Assembly (NCBI GenBank): GCA_934121885.1
Contig: CAKOVH010000001.1
Coordinates: 62,001 to 126,000, forward strand
Reading direction: 5' to 3'
Length of the DNA: 64,000 bases
DNA from: an uncultured Clostridia bacterium
Lineage (GTDB): Bacteria; Bacillota; Clostridia; TANB77; CAG-508
Shown: one piece after another, positions 8,860 to 17,215 of the stretch
How the letters are laid out: every line of letters starts with the position of its first letter
Position numbering within the stretch: the first letter of the stretch is position 1
Position numbers and translations under genes: made by a program
Notes under the pieces: model-generated
The model's database searches: none
What the model saw: only the letters and a program-made list of their open reading frames with translations
Told to the model about the DNA's origin: nothing

Positions 8860-9651
8860 TTATTTTATAGTTAATATAACAGGTCTATGGTCAGATCCTT
8901 CATTTAACATATTGTCTTGTTTTATTATTTCGTAATAGTATCTTTCCCTTATATTTTTTTCTACAAAAGCAAAATCAACATTAACTTGTTCTTTTGTTCC
9001 ATATCCATGCCAAGAATTATCGAGAATATTAAATTTTTCATTTCTTGATATTGTTATATAATTATCATTTTGCTTTAGTATATTATATACTTCAGACATA
9101 TGCGAAATCATATTCATATCTCCTATTATAACTTTATAGTCAGCATCTATTGTGTCCATATAATCTAAAGATTTTACTGTTCCTTTTATTTTTCCCTCAG
9201 TTGAAACATAATCTGTATGAATACTCCCTATTAAATACTTTTCATTTTTATATTCAAAATTAACAAATACAGTGGTTCTATAATCACTCATATTATAATC
9301 AATAACTTGTTCATTTATATTTTTATATTCTACATCTTTACCGTGAGGCAAACAAATTACTTTTTTTACTTTTATATTACTATCATTTTTTATTGCTATT
9401 ATATTGTACTGATTTATTGATTCTGTTTTCATTGGAAAAGTATCTAACATTTTAAAATTGTTATTTTCCAATATTTCATTTAATGCATTCATATTATTTT
9501 CATTTACTTCTTGAAAACAACATACTTTAATTTCATCATCTTTCAATAAAGTATCTAGAATTCTTTTTATATTTTCTTGTCTTGTTTCCCATATAGGAAT
9601 AGGACTGTTGGTTTCTTTTACTCCATAAATATTATAGCTTAAAATCTTCAT
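8860..9651 (-). CDS. endonuclease/exonuclease/phosphatase family protein
   Basis: This 263-aa metal-dependent phosphodiesterase has the EEP fold (DNase I / sphingomyelinase / APE-like). The start MKILSYNIYG supplies the metal-ligand Asn, CCFQEVNENN the catalytic Glu, IIGDMNMISH the Asp-x-Asn pair, and SDHRPVILTIK the terminal Asp-His. All catalytic positions are present. There is no signal peptide, so it acts in the cytoplasm. The family covers nucleic acid and phospholipid substrates and I cannot choose between them. It is followed by the GNAT gene in the same direction. Confidence 0.8.
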   Translation of the reverse strand: MKILSYNIYGVKETNSPIPIWETRQENIKRILDTLLKDDEIKVCCFQEVNENNMNALNEILENNNFKMLDTFPMKTESINQYNIIAIKNDSNIKVKKVICLPHGKDVEYKNINEQVIDYNMSDYRTTVFVNFEYKNEKYLIGSIHTDYVSTEGKIKGTVKSLDYMDTIDADYKVIIGDMNMISHMSEVYNILKQNDNYITISRNEKFNILDNSWHGYGTKEQVNVDFAFVEKNIRERYYYEIIKQDNMLNEGSDHRPVILTIK

Positions 9652-9694
9652 CTTTCATTCTCCTAAATTATATATTAAAAATATTGCATTTTGT

Positions 9695-10531
9695 TTATAT
9701 TTTCTTAATATCTATCCCTAGTTTTTTATAACCTTCATTAACTTTAGTCATATCCCTATATCTTCCTTTCGTTAATTCACATCTATAGTTTTCTTTTTCT
9801 ATATTTTTATATTCGTCTTCTAATTCTTTTTCAATATCATATGGAACTCTTACAAATTGAAATGAAATTTCTGAATTATACTCTTTACTTCCATATTCGC
9901 CTTCTATAATTAGATAGTATGCTTTAGTTGTTTCTAATACATTACTATCTTTTTGATCACTTCTTACTACGTCAAATGAATTACCTACGCTTCCTACATT
10001 TATTAATGTTTTATTGTATATTTTATCCATATATGGATGATGAATATGTCCATATATTATAACATCTGCAACTTTATTAGATGGTGTATATTCACTAGGT
10101 AAAAACATTTCATATTTTGTTTGTATATCATTAATATTTAAAACTACTTTATTGTTTGCTGTGTTTGTGGCATGAAAAAGTCTTACTAAACTTCCACTCA
10201 TATAGAATTCATAAGAAAATGGCAAATTTAACAAATATGCTCTATCTTCTTCATCTATTAATGATTGATTCCATTTTATTCTTTTTTGTTCTTGTTCAGG
10301 TAGTTCTTCTAAATTTTCATATTTTCTTGAAAAATATTGATCAGTATTTCCTTGAATTACTATATCACATTTCTCTTTTATTAATCTTATACATTCTTTC
10401 GGATGCGTGCCTTTTGCAATTGTATCGCCCAAACATATTATCTTATCAACCTGCTTTTTTTTAATATCTTCAAATGTTGCTTTTAAAGCCTCTAAATTTC
10501 CATGTATATCTGAAATAATTGCTATTTTCAT
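9695..10531 (-). CDS. metallophosphoesterase (calcineurin-like), YfcE/MJ0936-type
   Basis: This 278-aa two-metal phosphoesterase starts MKIAIISDIHGNLEAL, with the D-x-H metal pair near residue 8. Next come CLGDTIAKG (second Asp), QGNTDQYF (the Asn; the usual Asn-His is Asn-Thr-Asp, as in several MJ0936-like members), LFHATN, and YGHIHHPY with the last two His ligands. It carries about 60 extra C-terminal residues rich in Lys, Glu and Tyr. It is probably the first gene of the leftward run 10531 to 6125. The substrate is a phosphodiester or phosphomonoester of unknown identity. Confidence 0.8.
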   Translation of the reverse strand: MKIAIISDIHGNLEALKATFEDIKKKQVDKIICLGDTIAKGTHPKECIRLIKEKCDIVIQGNTDQYFSRKYENLEELPEQEQKRIKWNQSLIDEEDRAYLLNLPFSYEFYMSGSLVRLFHATNTANNKVVLNINDIQTKYEMFLPSEYTPSNKVADVIIYGHIHHPYMDKIYNKTLINVGSVGNSFDVVRSDQKDSNVLETTKAYYLIIEGEYGSKEYNSEISFQFVRVPYDIEKELEDEYKNIEKENYRCELTKGRYRDMTKVNEGYKKLGIDIKKI

Positions 10532-10643
10532 TATAATACCTACCTCGTTTTTTTATTATCTAGTTTATACCATAAACATGATAATTTTGCAATTACTACA
10601 CACTATCCTGTCCACTTATTTATTTTAACATTTTTCGTACATG

Positions 10644-10677
10644 AAAAGAGTGAGGTTTTAAAATTAAACCCCACTCT
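10644..10677 (-). terminator. terminator of the 10684-11220 gene
   Basis: On the minus strand a long stem formed by AGAGTGGGGTTTAA and TAAAACCTCACTCT is followed by TTTTC. It starts a few nt after the stop of the 178-aa gene. Confidence 0.75.
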
Positions 10678-10683
10678 CTCATT

Positions 10684-11220
10684 TTAGCCTAATGATGCAA
10701 CACGTGCAATTGTACCTGTTGGAACATAGAATATATATTCATATTGCTCGGTATTTGCTGCAAATGTCCAAAATGACTTCTTTCCACATGTTACATATGT
10801 ATCCAATCTAGCACTATCATAGCTATCATCCTCTACTATTGTTACATTATTACTGGAAATAGTATGACTCTTATATGCTTTTTGAGATTCGGAAATATAT
10901 GGAGAATCAACTTCTACATAGTAAGTATACGAGTTCGTACTTGAAATAGATACATAAAGTATTCCATTTGTACCTTCTGCTGTAACATCATCTCTTAAAC
11001 TTACAAGTTCAGTAGTAGAAACCATTTTGGGTTCTTCGTATCCACTAATAGGTACGAAAATTCCCAACCCCAGTCCTGTACATATGAATATACTTGCGAA
11101 TATAATCACTCCTTGGTTGTTCTGCACTACATCATAATCTTCGGTGTTTGGTACCCCCCGTAAAATTAGAAACCAAACAATCAATGCGAATACTAAGATT
11201 CCTGCCAAAATGAGTCCCAT
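10684..11220 (-). CDS. unknown two-helix membrane protein, GC-richer single-gene unit
   Basis: This 178-aa protein has two N-terminal membrane helices (residues about 2-20 and 38-58) followed by an extracytoplasmic domain of about 115 residues rich in Ser, Thr and Tyr, ending YVPTGTIARVASLG. I do not recognise the family. The start has AAGGAGG 7 nt upstream. Codon use differs from the neighbours: it uses one CGG arginine codon (11158-11160), GGG, CTA and more GC at third positions. It has its own promoter, a leader hairpin and a terminator. It looks like an independently acquired unit; a role in envelope or surface interaction is a guess from topology. Confidence 0.7.
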   Translation of the reverse strand: MGLILAGILVFALIVWFLILRGVPNTEDYDVVQNNQGVIIFASIFICTGLGLGIFVPISGYEEPKMVSTTELVSLRDDVTAEGTNGILYVSISSTNSYTYYVEVDSPYISESQKAYKSHTISSNNVTIVEDDSYDSARLDTYVTCGKKSFWTFAANTEQYEYIFYVPTGTIARVASLG

Positions 11221-11241
11221 AATAATTCCTCCTTGTACTAC

Positions 11242-11261
11242 TCGGAGGACTGTGCCTCCGA
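11242..11261 (-). promoter_or_regulatory. 5' leader hairpin carrying a decoy Shine-Dalgarno
   Basis: In the leader of the 178-aa gene, TCGGAGG and CCTCCGA form a 7-bp stem around CACAGT. The true ribosome site AAGGAGG lies about 9 nt downstream, so the CCTCC strand could pair with either GGAGG. A similar arrangement precedes the gene at 28053. Confidence 0.5.
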
Positions 11262-11300
11262 ATTTGTTTCAAAGGCAACAATGAAATTGTTACATTATGT

Positions 11301-11329
11301 ATTATATCTCATTTTACATAATTTTTCAA
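11301..11329 (-). promoter_or_regulatory. sigma-A promoter of the 10684-11220 gene
   Basis: On the minus strand, -35 TTGAAA (11324-11329), a 17-nt spacer and a perfect -10 TATAAT (11301-11306) are present. The predicted leader is about 75 nt and contains the hairpin at 11242-11261. Confidence 0.8.
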
Positions 11330-11359
11330 CTGTTTTTTGCTTTAATATTTGATATCAGT

Positions 11360-11482
11360 TTACTTTTCAAATTTTTCTATTTTAGTTATACTAAATCCCA
11401 TTATAGGTATAGACAATGTTAGTAAAATCATAACTATGCTTAAGATAAGTTGACTACCTGTTAATCCTGATAACAATAACAT
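11360..11482 (-). CDS. possible 40-aa single-helix membrane peptide, doubtful
   Basis: A short ORF directly behind the decayed gene encodes MLLLSGLTGSQLILSIVMIL followed by LTLSIPIMGF and a charged KIEKFEK end, so one membrane helix. The Shine-Dalgarno is weak (GGA only), and a TTG at 11503 is an alternative start. It may be a genuine small membrane protein or the tail of a lost gene. Confidence 0.25.
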   Translation of the reverse strand: MLLLSGLTGSQLILSIVMILLTLSIPIMGFSITKIEKFEK

Positions 11483-11499
11483 TGTATATCCAACTACAT

Positions 11500-12060
11500 T
11501 CAATTTTTAAATTCCATCAAAAGTCTAGTTTTTATAGTATTTATAAAAGCACCTTTATGCTCTATTTCAAACTTCTCAGTATCTGTTGTTAATTCATATC
11601 TTATATATAAGTCTGGAATAAACTCATACTTATCACTTTCAAAATTAACATATTGAGTCTCACTTTCTGTATAGTTCCCCCTTAACATGTTATATAAAAG
11701 ATTCCATCTATCGCATGCATAAACCAACATCAATTTCTTTTGTACCATCCACACCATTATATATGGCATCCTCATTCATATCTATCCTAGTCGGTTTAAT
11801 ACCTATACTATCATACAAGTTTTGTAATATACCATCATTAAAGTATTGTTCTAATGCTATACTAATACATTTTTCAATATCAGTATTTTTATTTATAAAC
11901 ATTAATCTAACTGGATTATTTTCTTTATAAAAAATAATGGCATTATGTTTATTACTTATATTAATATTGGGGTTACTAACAGAAATTATACAATTACAAT
12001 TTTTTATTATTTTATACTCATCAAATGCAATTTTATTATTTTTGTTAATTTCTCTGCATT
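11500..12060 (-). pseudogene. decayed gene behind the Ppx/GppA-like gene
   Basis: One open stretch in the frame containing IAFDEYKIIKNCNC runs to a stop at 11708 (ending DVGLCMR). A second frame continues with CDRWNLLYNMLRGNYTE to 11500. Skipping the C of an in-frame CGA just before the TAG joins them as GLCM-DRWNLLY, so a single-base insertion probably broke the gene. There is no credible start codon or ribosome site at the 5' end, which overlaps the ppx-like stop. The product is not recognised. It looks like the remains of a gene of about 190 residues. Confidence 0.5.
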
Positions 12061-12938
12061 TTTATTCCATCTTCCATATTTATTTTTGTTGGTATAATAT
12101 ATTTAGCATCAATTTTATGAGATATTAAATTAGTAATAACTTTCATTGCTCTTGTTCCATCAAACCATTTTGGATTATCACTATTGGCTCTAATTTTATC
12201 TAAAGAAGTTACTAAAGCATCTTTATCATAATTGTCACTCATTTCAGTTGTTAGCATATATTTTTGTTTTTCATTTTTATATAAAGTATTCTCTATTAAG
12301 CTATATCTAGCATTATTATACCAATACAAATGATCTCCCCCAGCTAATATTAAAACATCTGCCTTAATATTTATATCGCCAATTAATTGATTAGCATAGT
12401 TATACACATCACTAAAAGAACAACTTGGAATGTCATTTTTCAATGTATCAAATTTATTTGTAACATCTACAACTCCAAAATCATAATATTTTTTATCAAT
12501 TACTTGTTTGTTATTTGCAAATATAAGCTCTATAGAGCCACCGCCACCTATAAAAACACAAATATTACCATTGTATTCTATATTATTGTAACATCCTAGT
12601 GCAGTATAATTTGCTTCATCTTCTTGAGATACAACTTGAACTTTTAATTTTAAACCCAATTTATCATATAACTTTTCATTAATTTCATTTAGTTCTTCTT
12701 TAGATATATTTCTAAATATACTACATCCATATATACTTATATCTTTTGTGTAATTCAAAACATTTTTTATCACTTCATACAATTTATCTAAATCTTTTTC
12801 ATTAATTCTATTCTCATTTTTATAATTTTTCTTAAATTCAATTGTAGTAGTATTTTCATATATTACTTCTTCATCTTTGTATATATGTGTTTTTGTATTA
12901 TTACTTCCTATTTCAATAATTGCAAATATATTACTCAT
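12045..12938 (-). CDS. Ppx/GppA-family exopolyphosphatase-like protein
   Basis: This 297-aa protein has the ASKHA fold of the Ppx/GppA phosphatases. The first phosphate-binding loop is IIEIGSNNTKTHIY (normally D-I-G-S-N-S), followed by VVSQEDEANYTALG (the E-E/D-A stretch) and the second loop FIGGGGSIELIF. Later YYDFGVVDVTN and LAGGDHLYWY fit the adenosine/phosphate motifs. It is about as long as the catalytic half alone, lacking the HD-like C-terminal domain. It likely hydrolyses polyphosphate or pppGpp. The Asp-to-Glu change in EIGS may alter activity. Its 3' end overlaps a decayed gene. Confidence 0.75.
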   Translation of the reverse strand: MSNIFAIIEIGSNNTKTHIYKDEEVIYENTTTIEFKKNYKNENRINEKDLDKLYEVIKNVLNYTKDISIYGCSIFRNISKEELNEINEKLYDKLGLKLKVQVVSQEDEANYTALGCYNNIEYNGNICVFIGGGGSIELIFANNKQVIDKKYYDFGVVDVTNKFDTLKNDIPSCSFSDVYNYANQLIGDINIKADVLILAGGDHLYWYNNARYSLIENTLYKNEKQKYMLTTEMSDNYDKDALVTSLDKIRANSDNPKWFDGTRAMKVITNLISHKIDAKYIIPTKINMEDGIKMQRN

Positions 12939-13206
12939 TTTATTTTCACTCCTTCTTTATCTTCACTTATTCTATATATTTTTTGACTATGTTTGAATTA
13001 TATCACAAGTTACTAATCATTCAATCAATATTTCCAAATATATTTATTCTTACTTTTGCTTAGTTACCACAAAATAATTTATGTGTTTCCACTTACCGCT
13101 TAAGCAATTACTTTAACTTTCACACACAAATTTTGATGTTTCTCTTTTCCAAATCTGCCTTTTGTTTCAAAAGTTATAATCCTTGATAACATATCAAAAT
13201 CGAGTA

Positions 13207-14574
13207 TTACATATCTTGTTTTAGTTGTAGCACTGCCACACATTCCACATGCGATGTCCAAGGGAACATATCTACTGGCTGAATCTCTTGTACATCATAC
13301 ATATTCTCAAACTTTGCTAAATCTCTCACAAGTGTTGCTGGATTACAACTAATATATACAAACCTATTTGGTCGTATTTTCATAATATTTTCTATACTCT
13401 TATTATCTAATCCCTTTCTTGGTGGATCAATCATAATAACATCTGGAATTATGTGTTTTATATTTATTAGTTCGTCTAAAACAATTTCTACATCTCCTGA
13501 TATAAACTTTGTATTTTCCACTTTATTTAAACTAGCATTCTCTTCAGCCATCTTTACCGCTTCATCTACAATTTCAATTCCATAAACTTCTTTTGCATAT
13601 TTGGCCATAAATATAGAAATTGTGCCTAGACCACAATATAAGTCAAATACAACATCATTCTTATTAATTTTTGCTGCTTGTACACCAATGTTATATAGTT
13701 TTTCTGCTTGTATAGGATTTACCTGATAAAATGAAAGTGGAGAAATTTTAAAAGTATATTCTCCTAATCTATCTTTGATATAGCCATCTCCATATATCTT
13801 AACATTTTTATCTCCAAGTATAACATTTGTGTTTTTTGTATTAATATTTTTTACAATAGTTTTAACATTCGGATATCTGTTTATAATATTTCTTACAAAG
13901 CCTTCTTCATCTTTAAATTTATCACCATTTATTACAAGTATAAGCATAATTTCATTAGTCTTTATTCCAATTTTAGTTACAATATGCCTTAAAAGACCTT
14001 TTCTTGTTTTCTCATCATATATACTTAAATTGTTTTTGTTCCATAACTCAAATACATATCTTGCAATTTCTTCTGTCTGTTCATTTTGAATATAGCATTT
14101 ATTTATTGGTATGATTTCATGTGTACGATTTGCAAAAACACCCATTACTGGTTTATTTTCTTTATCTTTTCCTACTGGATATTGTGCCTTATTTCTATAA
14201 TAAAAAGGCTTATCCATTCCAATAGTTTCCTTCACTTTCACCTCATTTTTTAATGTTTTATTTACTAGGTTTTGTACTATTTCTCTTTTAATATTTAATG
14301 TATCAGCATAATTTATATGTCTTAGATTACATCCTCCACATCTTCTATATGTTGTACAGTCAACTTCCTTCCTTGAATTTGATGTATTAATAATTTCTAC
14401 AATTTTTCCAAAAGCATGTGATGATAGTACTTTTACTATTATAACTTTTACCTTTTCACCTTTAATTGCTCCTGGTATAAATATTGTAAAATCATTAATT
14501 TTGGCAATTCCTTCTCCTTCATATCCGTTATCAATTATATCGACTATATATTCTTTATTTTTCTCTATATCCAT
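13207..14574 (-). CDS. rlmD: 23S rRNA (uracil-C5)-methyltransferase, RlmD/RlmCD (TrmA/RumA) family
   Basis: This 455-aa SAM-dependent enzyme makes 5-methyluridine in 23S rRNA. It has an N-terminal TRAM domain (residues about 3-60) and the iron-sulfur cysteines C-x-x-x-x-x-C-G-G-C in CTTYRRCGGCNLRH. A SAM-binding motif FDLYCGLGTISIFMAK, MIDPPRKGL, and the catalytic Cys in YISCNPATLVRDL follow. I start at ATG 14574 with GGAAGG about 9 nt upstream; 20 more codons upstream are open but have no good site. Bacillus-type homologues modify U747 and U1939; which positions are used here is inferred. Confidence 0.9.
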   Translation of the reverse strand: MDIEKNKEYIVDIIDNGYEGEGIAKINDFTIFIPGAIKGEKVKVIIVKVLSSHAFGKIVEIINTSNSRKEVDCTTYRRCGGCNLRHINYADTLNIKREIVQNLVNKTLKNEVKVKETIGMDKPFYYRNKAQYPVGKDKENKPVMGVFANRTHEIIPINKCYIQNEQTEEIARYVFELWNKNNLSIYDEKTRKGLLRHIVTKIGIKTNEIMLILVINGDKFKDEEGFVRNIINRYPNVKTIVKNINTKNTNVILGDKNVKIYGDGYIKDRLGEYTFKISPLSFYQVNPIQAEKLYNIGVQAAKINKNDVVFDLYCGLGTISIFMAKYAKEVYGIEIVDEAVKMAEENASLNKVENTKFISGDVEIVLDELINIKHIIPDVIMIDPPRKGLDNKSIENIMKIRPNRFVYISCNPATLVRDLAKFENMYDVQEIQPVDMFPWTSHVECVAVLQLKQDM

Positions 14575-14678
14575 TTTAATATTTCCTTCCATTTTTCTGC
14601 TACATATTATACAATATTTTGGTTTTAGTCGCAATATCTTAATTTACAAACAAATTTTAAATTTTATTTAAATTAGTA

Positions 14679-14708
14679 TTGACACTATATCTAAAAATGT
14701 GCTACAAT
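14679..14708 (+). promoter_or_regulatory. sigma-A promoter of tRNA-Leu(UAG)
   Basis: -35 TTGACA (14679-14684) and -10 TACAAT (14703-14708) are separated by 18 nt. The tRNA starts 22 nt downstream. Confidence 0.75.
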
Positions 14709-14730
14709 ACATATTGTCAATAAATGATAT

Positions 14731-14814
14731 GCGGATGTGGCGGAACTGGCAGACGCGCTGGTCTTAGGAACCAGTACCAACGGTGTGGAGGTTCGAGTCC
14801 TCTCATCCGCACCA
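14731..14814 (+). tRNA. tRNA-Leu(UAG)
   Basis: This 84-nt gene has acceptor GCGGATG / CATCCGC, discriminator A and encoded CCA. The anticodon stem CTGGT / ACCAG encloses loop CTTAGGA, so the anticodon is UAG for CUN leucine codons. A long variable arm and a T arm GGTTCGAGTCC are visible. A promoter and a strong terminator flank it. Confidence 0.97.
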
Positions 14815-14817
14815 AGT

Positions 14818-14869
14818 AAGGTTTTCATATTTTTTAAGAAATTAAAAAATATGAAAACCTTATTTTTTT
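14818..14869 (+). terminator. terminator of tRNA-Leu(UAG)
   Basis: A perfect 18-bp stem (AAGGTTTTCATATTTTTT with its complement at 14844-14861) has an 8-nt loop and is followed by seven T. Confidence 0.9.
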
Positions 14870-14925
14870 AACAAACTTTAAGAAAAAGATGCAAATAAAA
14901 CTCATTACATTGAAAATAACAACTA

Positions 14926-14954
14926 TTGAAAATTACTGATATATATGCTATAAT
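14926..14954 (+). promoter_or_regulatory. sigma-A promoter of the 15111-15845 gene
   Basis: -35 TTGAAA (14926-14931), a 17-nt spacer, and a perfect extended -10 TGCTATAAT ending at 14954. The predicted leader is about 150 nt. Confidence 0.8.
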
Positions 14955-14997
14955 ACTTACATCTATTGGCATAGTTTACTATAGCTTAATAGTTGCT

Positions 14998-15082
14998 GTT
15001 AGGAATGATTTGAGATAATATTTTATCTTTCTTTCAACCTAACAAAACCTTGATTACAAGCACAGTGCCATAGTGTTTGTAA
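14998..15082 (+). promoter_or_regulatory. structured 5' leader of the 15111 gene
   Basis: There are two hairpins between promoter and start. GTTAGG (14998-15003) pairs with CCTAAC (15038-15043) around an inner AGATAA/TTATCT stem. TTACAAGCAC (15054-15063) pairs with GTGTTTGTAA (15073-15082). The second hairpin is followed by eight A, not T, so it is not a terminator on this strand. Function unknown. Confidence 0.45.
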
Positions 15083-15110
15083 AAAAAATAATTTTATGGA
15101 GGTGTTAATT

Positions 15111-15845
15111 ATGGCAGAAAGAGTATCAAAAGAGGTTCCGATTGCAGAACGGATAATCGATTTTAGCAAGGATGCTTTCCTCGAAATCATCCCACCCTCA
15201 ATTTTTCCTGAAAGTACTGTTACAAAGGAAATGTTGGAAGAGTTTGCAGAAAAAGCTTTAGTTCTTGTTGACGGCACAGACATTCTGCAGTATGCAAATG
15301 AGTACCCTATTGTGGTGTATCAGTGCAACGATGCAGACATACAGCCTGAGCCTCGCTTGAACAGCTTTGTTCTTAACATCATTGTGTCAACGGGAGTGGA
15401 TGGTAAGCGTTATTCGGTAGATTCAGGAAAAATAGAAGAAGAACCTACTGGATTTGACACAATTGCTTATTATGTAGACCCAGTTGGTATCAAACATCAG
15501 ATTATTCAGTATGACATATGCAAGTTCTTACTGAAACGACCTAATCTGGTAATTTCAGAAGAAGGCGTTCTTGTTTTCTATACTGAAGATGAGATTTTGG
15601 CAACAACGGATTGTCAGCAGTATGCATGGGTTCGTTGGGATGACACTATTGAAAATTGCACCAACATTGAAAACATTATCGCATATAAAGAATATTGCGA
15701 GGTAACTCTTACAGAAGGCGAAGATGTTTATGATGATTTTGGTAAAATTTCCGCAGAATCTCCCAGACATGTTTTGGCTCTGAATTTCAACTTGAAGATA
15801 GCAGACCATAATATGATTAAGCCTAGTTTTACCAAGCTGTCATAA
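15111..15845 (+). CDS. unknown soluble protein, GC-richer single-gene unit
   Basis: This 244-aa protein starts MAERVSKEVPIAERIIDF with GGAGGTG 7 nt upstream. It is acidic, has no membrane helix or signal peptide, and I recognise no family. The middle region (VYQCNDADIQPEPRLNSFV, VSTGVDGKRYSVDSGK) suggests a beta-rich fold. Local GC is about 40%, clearly above the neighbours, and it uses a CGG arginine codon at residue 13-14 (AER). It is monocistronic with its own promoter, hairpin leader and terminator, and is the only plus-strand protein gene between native minus-strand operons. Transfer from a GC-richer donor is the likely origin. Confidence 0.75.
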   Translation: MAERVSKEVPIAERIIDFSKDAFLEIIPPSIFPESTVTKEMLEEFAEKALVLVDGTDILQYANEYPIVVYQCNDADIQPEPRLNSFVLNIIVSTGVDGKRYSVDSGKIEEEPTGFDTIAYYVDPVGIKHQIIQYDICKFLLKRPNLVISEEGVLVFYTEDEILATTDCQQYAWVRWDDTIENCTNIENIIAYKEYCEVTLTEGEDVYDDFGKISAESPRHVLALNFNLKIADHNMIKPSFTKLS

Positions 15846-15870
15846 TCATAAAGAAACTTTAAGATACTCC

Positions 15871-15908
15871 AAGCCCCTCAATCGCAACAAACGGTTGAGG
15901 GGCTTTAC
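15871..15908 (+). terminator. terminator of the 15111 gene
   Basis: AAGCCCCTCAA (15871-15881) pairs perfectly with TTGAGGGGCTT (15895-15905). A short T-rich tail follows. The stem is unusually GC-rich for this genome. Confidence 0.85.
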
Positions 15909-15968
15909 TTTAATCAATCTTTATTTCAACTTTTTTCTCTATTTTTAGTATAGGTATTAATTTTATTA

Positions 15969-17195
15969 TTAATTTAAATCCTTTTCTAAATATTGTTTTC
16001 TAATATGAACATATATCATTAACACAGAATATCCAATTACACTTAATAAAAATGTAATCTTTATAGAATTAGGATTTTCAGGAAATATTAAATAAGATAT
16101 TACTGGTAGCATCGCAGTAACCAGTCCCTCTATAAACCTTTCAAATGTAACGTAAGATGTTTTATAATCTTCTTTTGAATGTTCATATATTGCTATATGA
16201 TCAAACATCTCATATGCACTGTTTCCAAGTCCAAGTAAAATATAAATAATTGGCAAACAAAAAATTAATATGTTATTATTCAATATAAATAACATTGCAA
16301 ATGCTAGAATGTATATAAAACTCATAGGTACTAATACCCTATCCCATTTTCTATCTTTAGATTTTGCTGCCCAAAATTTACTAAATAATGCTTCTGAAAA
16401 ATTAATTAAGATATTTAAAATACTATAATATATGTAATCAATTTTTAAATATCTTAATAAAAATACGTTTAGATACATAATTCCAATTCCATAGGCAAAT
16501 CTATTTAGTCCACCTATAACAAGAACTTTTCTAAAACTTTTATCACTCGCTGGCTTTACTATTGTTTCTTTTACTGTAATTTTTTTATCCTCAATTACAG
16601 GTTTATATGTATTTATTCTAATAGAAATATCAACTATTGCAATAATAGACACAATTGTAAATAAAATTATAAATCCATATAATTCATATCCATTTGCAGT
16701 AAATTTATTTAGTATAATTCCCATAATTAAACTAAATCCCATAACTAATGTGTTTTTATAAATGTTTCTTGTTGCTGCAAAATTTGTTCTATCTTGTTTT
16801 TGTATTAATGTCATTCTCCAATTTACAAATGTAATATAACCTAATTCCCCAGTTATTGCATAAATAGATGCAAATATGAAAAATAAAATTGTCCTTATTT
16901 CAATATTATTAGTTATAAATGGTATAAATGCAAAACATATAGATGATACCCTGTAAATAGTATAATTAGTCAAAACAACCAATTTAGATTGTCCTATTCT
17001 TGAAAACAATGGTGCAGCAAACACTTGAATTATATTAGTTATTGTGTCTAAAACTGAATAAATACCAATTGCAAAATTCGATAATCCTAAATAAACAGCA
17101 AATGCTGTAATAAAAGAATTACTGGCTATTTTATTATTAGCTGTATCTAAGACTGAAGATATTAAATATTTTTTGTATTCTCTTTTATAGTTCAT
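15969..17195 (-). CDS. MFS transporter
   Basis: This 408-aa permease has about 12 membrane helices, starting MNYKREYKKYLISSVLDTA. The two six-helix bundles are joined by the charged loop TYKPVIEDKKITVKETIVK near residue 195. SRIGQSKLVVLTNY after TM2 resembles the conserved loop 2-3 of major facilitators. No substrate signature is visible. It lies 20 nt downstream of the PHP phosphatase gene on the same strand and is probably cotranscribed with it. Distant similarity in plan to the proteins at 6125-7282 and the broken one at 24480-25218 suggests a local family. Confidence 0.8.
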   Translation of the reverse strand: MNYKREYKKYLISSVLDTANNKIASNSFITAFAVYLGLSNFAIGIYSVLDTITNIIQVFAAPLFSRIGQSKLVVLTNYTIYRVSSICFAFIPFITNNIEIRTILFFIFASIYAITGELGYITFVNWRMTLIQKQDRTNFAATRNIYKNTLVMGFSLIMGIILNKFTANGYELYGFIILFTIVSIIAIVDISIRINTYKPVIEDKKITVKETIVKPASDKSFRKVLVIGGLNRFAYGIGIMYLNVFLLRYLKIDYIYYSILNILINFSEALFSKFWAAKSKDRKWDRVLVPMSFIYILAFAMLFILNNNILIFCLPIIYILLGLGNSAYEMFDHIAIYEHSKEDYKTSYVTFERFIEGLVTAMLPVISYLIFPENPNSIKITFLLSVIGYSVLMIYVHIRKQYLEKDLN

Positions 17196-17215
17196 ATATT
17201 TTCCCTTCTACATTT

